This document shows, piece after piece, positions 60,808 to 64,000 of a stretch of 64,000 nt of DNA (position 1 is its first letter; each line of letters begins with the position of its first letter). The notes below the pieces were generated by a model that searched no databases, had not been told where the DNA came from, and saw nothing but the letters and a program-made list of their open reading frames with translations. The stretch comes from Sulfurovum sp. Lineage in GTDB: Bacteria > Campylobacterota > Campylobacteria > Campylobacterales > Sulfurovaceae. Where the stretch lies: positions 1-64,000 of the forward strand of contig JAGXFO010000011.1 in assembly GCA_024637255.1 (NCBI GenBank), read 5' to 3'. The position numbers were made by a program, and so were the translations under genes.

Positions 60808-61869
60808 TTAAATATCATCTATCTCTTTAACATACGAGCCCAATACTTTTATTTCATTTTGGTGTCTTTGCAAGATAGGTTTAATATGCGCATCATCTTT
60901 ATGTCCGTTAAACTCTAAAAAAAAGAGGGACTCACCCTCTACGATATGTGACTTAATTTTTGTCAGATTGATATTGGCCTTTTCAAAGTCATTTAGAAAA
61001 TTTACCAAAGTGCCCGGTTTGTCTGAAAGCCTCACCAGTATGGAAGTCTTATCGGCTCCCGAAGCCTGATTTTCAAAATTACTGATAATAAAAAAACGGG
61101 TTCTGTTGTTTGTGTTGTCTTCTACATTCTCGAAACGGATCGGAAGGTTATTGATCTTTGCGGCCACACTTGGACACAGTGCCGCTGCTTCTTTGTCTTT
61201 TGCCGCCATCTTGGCTGCCTTGGCTGTAGACTCTACGGGTATAAGTTCTACATCATCGAGTCCCAAATCCTGTAAAAAATCACGACATTGCCCAAAGGCT
61301 ATATCTTTAGAATATATTCTCTTGATACTCTTTATATCTTCGCATAGCGTAGCAAATGCCAGGTGTATATCTATCATCACTTCTGCTATGATTTTTAAAT
61401 CATATTCATTTAAACAGTTGATAGTATCGCTCACGATACCATTACTGGAATTCTCTATAGGGATTACTCCAAATTTGGCTCTACCTTTATCTACTTCTCT
61501 GAAAATAGCATGAATAGACGCCATAGGCAGGTAAGTAGACATGGCGCCGAACTTACTTTCTGCTGCCTGATGTGTAAAACTTGCCTCGGGCCCAAGATAT
61601 GCTACCCCTTCAGGTAACTCAAGATTTCTGGCGACTGCAAACATTTCTAAAAAAAGTGCATCGATGGCAGCATCCGTGAGTCTGCCCTTATTTTGACTTT
61701 TAAGACGCTTTAAAATAGCCTGTTCTCTCTCCGGACGATAGATAGGCGCACCTGTGGTATTTTTAAGCTCCCCTACCTGATGCACAAGCTCCATGCGTTC
61801 GCGGTAAAGTTTAAGCAGTGTATCATCAATAGCGTCTATTTTTACCCTTAACTCATCTAAAGTCATCAT
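60808..61869 (-). CDS. pheA: bifunctional chorismate mutase / prephenate dehydratase
   Basis: A 353-residue enzyme for phenylalanine synthesis. The AroQ mutase domain (1-85) has DELRVKIDAIDDTLLKLYRER. The dehydratase domain (about 92-265) has YLGPEASFTHQAAESKFG and the catalytic NRTRFFII. An ACT domain (275-350) has SDKPGTLVNFL and presumably senses phenylalanine. The next codons downstream belong to hisC. Confidence 0.95.
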   Translation of the reverse strand: MMTLDELRVKIDAIDDTLLKLYRERMELVHQVGELKNTTGAPIYRPEREQAILKRLKSQNKGRLTDAAIDALFLEMFAVARNLELPEGVAYLGPEASFTHQAAESKFGAMSTYLPMASIHAIFREVDKGRAKFGVIPIENSSNGIVSDTINCLNEYDLKIIAEVMIDIHLAFATLCEDIKSIKRIYSKDIAFGQCRDFLQDLGLDDVELIPVESTAKAAKMAAKDKEAAALCPSVAAKINNLPIRFENVEDNTNNRTRFFIISNFENQASGADKTSILVRLSDKPGTLVNFLNDFEKANINLTKIKSHIVEGESLFFLEFNGHKDDAHIKPILQRHQNEIKVLGSYVKEIDDI

Positions 61870-61894
61870 CTCACCCTTGCTTTTTTTGACTTAC

Positions 61895-62115
61895 TTTTCC
61901 AAATACTCAAGCTCTAAACGTACTTGGTCTTCATAGGTTTCACGCTTTTCGTCATAAGAACACCAAAGAGGCAAAGCCCCTTTAGCTACGCTAACGCTAC
62001 GTTCTACTCGGCGCAGAGCCCTCGCGACTAGTCGCTCTAGTGCATAAAACAACATTAACTTTTTTCCAAATACTCAAGCTCTAAACGTACTTGGTCTTCA
62101 TAGGTTTCACGCTTT
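61895..62115 (-). repeat. 54-bp direct duplication of the lysA 3' end flanking a 113-bp insert
   Basis: 61895-61948 and 62062-62115 are identical over 54 bp. The right copy encodes the last residues of lysA (RETYEDQVRLELEYLEK). The left copy still reads the same peptide and ends EK-stop. The 113 bp between contain the perfect palindrome GCGACTAGTCGC. This fills the gap between lysA and pheA. Confidence 0.85.
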
Positions 62116-63269
62116 CTAATAATTCTGTCTTTTCCGCCTTGTAATGCAACTTCTGCACATTTCGCACGTGTATTGTAGTTGCTTGCCATAGTAAAGCCAT
62201 ACGCCCCTGCAGAGTGTATAACAACAAGGTCGTTATGCTCAAGCGGAGGCAATGGTACATTTTTACCAAAAAAGTCACCACTTTCGCACACGGGACCTAC
62301 TACATCCGCGGGTGTTTTTTCACCTTCGACCATGACTGCCTCTATTCTATGATAGGCATTATAGAGACTTGGGCGTATCAAATCATTCATCCCCCCATCT
62401 ACGATGACAAAACGCTTTCCGTCATTGTTTTTTTCATACAGTACTTTGGTGAAAAATGCGCCCGCATTGGCTACCATGTATCGTCCCGGTTCACAAAGAA
62501 GTGTTATATCCAACCCTTTAGTCTCTTCAAATATAGCCTGAGCATAAGCTTTTGCATCGATAGTCACTTCATCATCATACACTACGCCGATGCCACCACC
62601 CACATCGAAAAACTTAATGTCTATCTTGATGGCTTTAAGTGAACGTACCAAATCAGCTACAATACCGCAAGCTTCGCGTATTGGATCAAGTTTTGTAAGC
62701 TGTGATCCAATGTGAAAATGGATACCCACAGGGTTTAAAAATTTAGATTTATTCGCATAAATATACATACGCTTCGCCATATCTATCTCTACACCAAACT
62801 TGTTTTCGTGCAGTCCTGTAGAAATATAAGGGTGTGTTTGAGGGTCTATATTTGGATTGACACGAATGGAAATACGCGCTTCTTTTCCTAATTCTTTAGC
62901 CACCATTTCTACGCGCTTCATTTCTGCTTCACTCTCCAGATTCAAAAGTAAAATATCCTGTTCTAAGGCTTCACGTATTTCATCATCGCGCTTCCCTACG
63001 CCAGAGAAGATGATCTTATATTTATCCACACCCGCAGATAGTGCGCGTTTAACTTCGCCTATACTTACACAGTCAGCCCCTGCGCCAAGCTTTGCCAAAT
63101 GAGCGATGACCGAAAGATTTGAGTTTGCTTTTACTGCATAGTTGATGAGTGATTTTTTGCCCGAAAAAGCATCTTTGAGCGTGGCATACCTATTCTCAAT
63201 ATAGTCAAAATCATACACATACAAGGGTGTACCGTATTTGTTTGCTAATGCTTTATAATCAATATTCAT
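62055..63269 (-). CDS. lysA: diaminopimelate decarboxylase
   Basis: A 404-residue PLP enzyme for the last step of lysine synthesis. The PLP lysine lies in INYAVKANSNLSV (near 47), then FHIGSQLT near 190, GGGIGV near 223, EPGRYMVANAG near 263 and CESGDFFGKN near 330. The C-terminal EYLEKS is part of the duplicated 54-bp stretch. The gene is complete. Confidence 0.96.
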   Translation of the reverse strand: MNIDYKALANKYGTPLYVYDFDYIENRYATLKDAFSGKKSLINYAVKANSNLSVIAHLAKLGAGADCVSIGEVKRALSAGVDKYKIIFSGVGKRDDEIREALEQDILLLNLESEAEMKRVEMVAKELGKEARISIRVNPNIDPQTHPYISTGLHENKFGVEIDMAKRMYIYANKSKFLNPVGIHFHIGSQLTKLDPIREACGIVADLVRSLKAIKIDIKFFDVGGGIGVVYDDEVTIDAKAYAQAIFEETKGLDITLLCEPGRYMVANAGAFFTKVLYEKNNDGKRFVIVDGGMNDLIRPSLYNAYHRIEAVMVEGEKTPADVVGPVCESGDFFGKNVPLPPLEHNDLVVIHSAGAYGFTMASNYNTRAKCAEVALQGGKDRIIRKRETYEDQVRLELEYLEKS

Positions 63270-63365
63270 TTTACTATCCTGCGCTGCTCAATAATTTCGA
63301 GTCTATTTTGAAGTGATTTTATCCAAAAGTTAATTAAAAGGCACATTTAAAGTATTTCCGGGGTG

Positions 63366-64000
63366 TTAGACAAGGCTTCTTTCGTCTGTAAAATATATAT
63401 AAACAGCAGCACTCATTAAAAGAACTATAGGCAATACCGCAGTCAACTCAGGAATCAAAACACCATTCAAGCCTATTTGACTCAAGCCGTACAATGCGCC
63501 CCAAATCATAAAAGTTACACCCAAAGCCAATGAAACTACAGCACCTATATTCATCATTCTTGCATGGAAAGGCAACTTAAAAAACAATATGAGCAATAAA
63601 GCCATAGAAGAAAGTGGCATAACTACTTTATCATAGAATGCAGCTCTTATTTTGTCCGAATTCAGATTTTGCTTATCTAACAATATCCATGTATAATACG
63701 CATCCACAATATTTAAAGATTTTCCCGCATAAAGCGATTCTATGATCTTGGGTTTATATCCCTCTAATGTTTCTATGCGCTCTTTATGTTCTACAACATA
63801 TTTCTTCAGTTTGCCATTTTCATACATATGTGTTTTTACCGTAGCATCATGTGCAGTCCACTTTTCCCCGTCAAATGTCGCTATAGGTGCATTAATGGTA
63901 TAAAGTACCTGATAGCCCTCTACTTTAAAAATAGTAATATCGCTTATCTTTTTAGCTATAGGGTCGAGCTTGCTAATATAGACAAAGGTATCATTATATT
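63366..64000 (-). CDS. LptF/LptG-family LPS export permease, 3' part
   Basis: The reading frame enters from the right edge (frame ending at 63998) and gives about 210 residues to the stop at 63366. A periplasmic jellyroll part (FVYISKLDPIAKKISDITIF, YTINAPIATFDGEKWTA) is followed by three C-terminal membrane helices. In the LptB2FG complex these permeases move LPS to the periplasmic bridge. LptG is favoured by the helix pattern, but F and G are hard to separate from a fragment. The 5' end is outside the window. Confidence 0.85.
   Translation of the reverse strand, partial: YNDTFVYISKLDPIAKKISDITIFKVEGYQVLYTINAPIATFDGEKWTAHDATVKTHMYENGKLKKYVVEHKERIETLEGYKPKIIESLYAGKSLNIVDAYYTWILLDKQNLNSDKIRAAFYDKVVMPLSSMALLLILFFKLPFHARMMNIGAVVSLALGVTFMIWGALYGLSQIGLNGVLIPELTAVLPIVLLMSAAVYIYFTDERSLV

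Noticed and set aside
1..64000. CRISPR array, rRNA operon, prophage
   Set aside because: No regularly spaced 25-40 bp repeats with spacers, no rRNA-like stretches and no phage structural genes were found on either strand.

Overview
The window looks like chromosomal DNA of a Campylobacterota (epsilonproteobacterial) organism, most likely a Sulfurovum-like marine bacterium. This rests on gene content and order: an HsrA/HP1043-type orphan regulator without a phosphoacceptor Asp, a leuS-lptE-folC-mfd cluster, a ylxR-infB-rbfA-rimP cluster leading into ribD-ubiE-xseA, two small ferredoxins, and compact AT-rich DNA with many 1-14 bp gene overlaps. Genus-level placement is inference, since no search could be run.

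Region 1 (1-5400) is accessory DNA on the 3' side of a tRNA(CAT) gene (5324-5400, minus). Leftwards from the tRNA it holds 11-bp-period GGGACAAA repeats, a decayed hipA fragment, a DUF262 + HEPN gene pair, a decayed HTH/transposase-like tail, and a decayed second copy of the tRNA 3' half (about 2410-2455). That copy has its own GGG(T/A)CAA-type repeats beside it. Beyond it lies a Type IIG restriction-modification gene cut off by the end of an IS3-like element at about 138. The picture is two successive integrations at one tRNA, both now degraded, leaving one intact candidate defence pair.

Region 2 (5400-24850) is core: groES-groEL (plus), then a long minus-strand series covering RNA and protein synthesis, cofactors and envelope (xseA, ubiE, ribD, rimP, rbfA, infB, ylxR, thrB, tsaB-like, lpxC, an M23 peptidase, a DHH phosphoesterase, nadC, nadA). 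A plus-strand group follows: plsY, folB, hsrA, ferredoxin, ppx/gppA.

Region 3 (24899-41620) is envelope and secretion: bamA, divergent tyrA, and a moxR-DUF58-DUF4381-like-batA-batB-batC-batD (aerotolerance-type) cluster. A type I secretion operon (TolC-like, ABC exporter, HlyD-like) sits next to a two-component system, with an 11-bp tandem repeat in between that is a plausible response-regulator site. No secreted substrate gene is visible.

Region 4 (41690-64000) is core again: mfd, folC, lptE, leuS, a YpfJ-type metalloprotease, dnaX (plus), ymdB-like, fabH, plsX, rpmF, yceD-like, ndk, ferredoxin, metK, dxs, a small unknown gene, hisC, pheA, lysA and the 3' part of an LptF/LptG permease gene running off the right edge. 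The lysA 3' end carries a 54-bp direct duplication. Heptanucleotide repeats lie inside the signal-peptide codons of lptE and batC.
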